Positions 6,473 through 6,744 of a stretch of DNA of 6,744 bases are shown piece after piece. Source of the stretch: Salinibacterium sp. (GTDB taxonomy: Bacteria > Actinomycetota > Actinomycetes > Actinomycetales > Microbacteriaceae); assembly GCA_025352485.1 (NCBI GenBank), contig JANXTJ010000110.1, forward strand, positions 1-6,744, written 5' to 3'. The translations under genes and the position numbers were made by a program. The notes under the pieces were generated by a model that was given only the letters and a program-made list of their open reading frames with translations, was not told where the DNA came from and ran no database searches. Each line of letters begins with the position of its first letter. The stretch's first letter is position 1.

Positions 6473-6744
6473 TTAGTGGTTTGCCGGGGCGCCTTCCATG
6501 GCGGGCGGCCCGAATTCGGAGACTGGCTTGGGCACGAAGAACGCGCCGATGATCGCGACCAGTGAGATGATCGCCCCCCACAGGAAGGCGGTGTGCACCC
6601 CGCCCGAGAGGGCAAGCTGGTCGCCGGCGCCTTCACCAGACAAGCGCACCGAGGTGAGCGTGTAGAGCGCAATGAAGAGGGCGGTTCCGGCGGCGCCGGC
6701 AACCTGTTGGGCGCGGAACAGTCGGGCCACGCCCAGGCGGTCGG
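6473..6744 (-). CDS. C-terminal part of a multi-helix membrane transporter, probably MFS drug-efflux (DHA2-like), cut by the window edge
   Basis: Only the last ~89 residues are in the window, and the frame stays open to base 6744, so the true start lies outside; the GTG at 6730 is internal. The visible part begins DRLGVARLFRAQQVAGAAGT and contains two hydrophobic helices, about VAGAAGTALFIALYTLTSV and AFLWGAIISLVAIIGAFFV. They are separated by a polar loop, and a short hydrophilic tail ends in PANH. A QQVAGAAGTALF-type motif before a helix, followed by a final helix and a charged tail, matches the last two helices of 14-helix MFS exporters (EmrB/QacA group). That family call is by pattern only. 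The gene converges on the Nudix gene across 24 bases and is probably a separate transcription unit. Its substrate is unknown. Confidence 0.7.
   Translation of the reverse strand, partial: DRLGVARLFRAQQVAGAAGTALFIALYTLTSVRLSGEGAGDQLALSGGVHTAFLWGAIISLVAIIGAFFVPKPVSEFGPPAMEGAPANH

Overview
The window is high-GC DNA from an actinobacterium. The gene order and protein sequences look most like Microbacteriaceae, although family level is an inference from memory of that gene neighbourhood and no search was run. Almost all of it is one dense plus-strand housekeeping gene string: end of a ParA-family ATPase gene, scpA, scpB, an RluB-type pseudouridine synthase, prephenate dehydrogenase (TyrA with a C-terminal ACT domain), cytidylate kinase (cmk), the double-GTPase Der (EngA), and a Nudix hydrolase. 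The right edge holds the 3' end of a convergent minus-strand membrane transporter gene, probably MFS drug efflux.

Layout. Bases 1-70 do not continue the ParA reading frame: two in-frame stops (26-28, 35-37) precede the recognisable ParA homology, which starts near base 71. On the minus strand the same bases encode a hydrophobic, membrane-protein-like peptide. From 71 to 5879 the genes overlap by 4-17 bases, except for a 9-base gap between cmk and der that carries a clear ribosome binding site. The Nudix gene follows der, either after about 60 bases (ATG 5942) or with a 4-base overlap (GTG 5876). A 24-base gap separates it from the convergent transporter gene. No gap between genes exceeds 300 bases. 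No RNA gene, CRISPR array, insertion sequence or convincing intrinsic terminator was seen.

How the genes fit together. ParA and ScpA/ScpB concern chromosome segregation and SMC condensin loading. RluB and Der act on the large ribosomal subunit (23S rRNA pseudouridylation and 50S assembly). Cmk recycles CMP/dCMP for nucleic acid precursors. TyrA supplies tyrosine, and the Nudix protein may hydrolyse a nucleotide-type pyrophosphate. Tight overlaps suggest one transcript with translational coupling, tying condensation, ribosome maturation and precursor supply to growth. This is an ordinary conserved region rather than a new defence or mobile system. The points deserving a second look are the broken parA left edge, a hairpin against the Nudix start codon, and a lineage-type change in the Cmk C-terminal motif.
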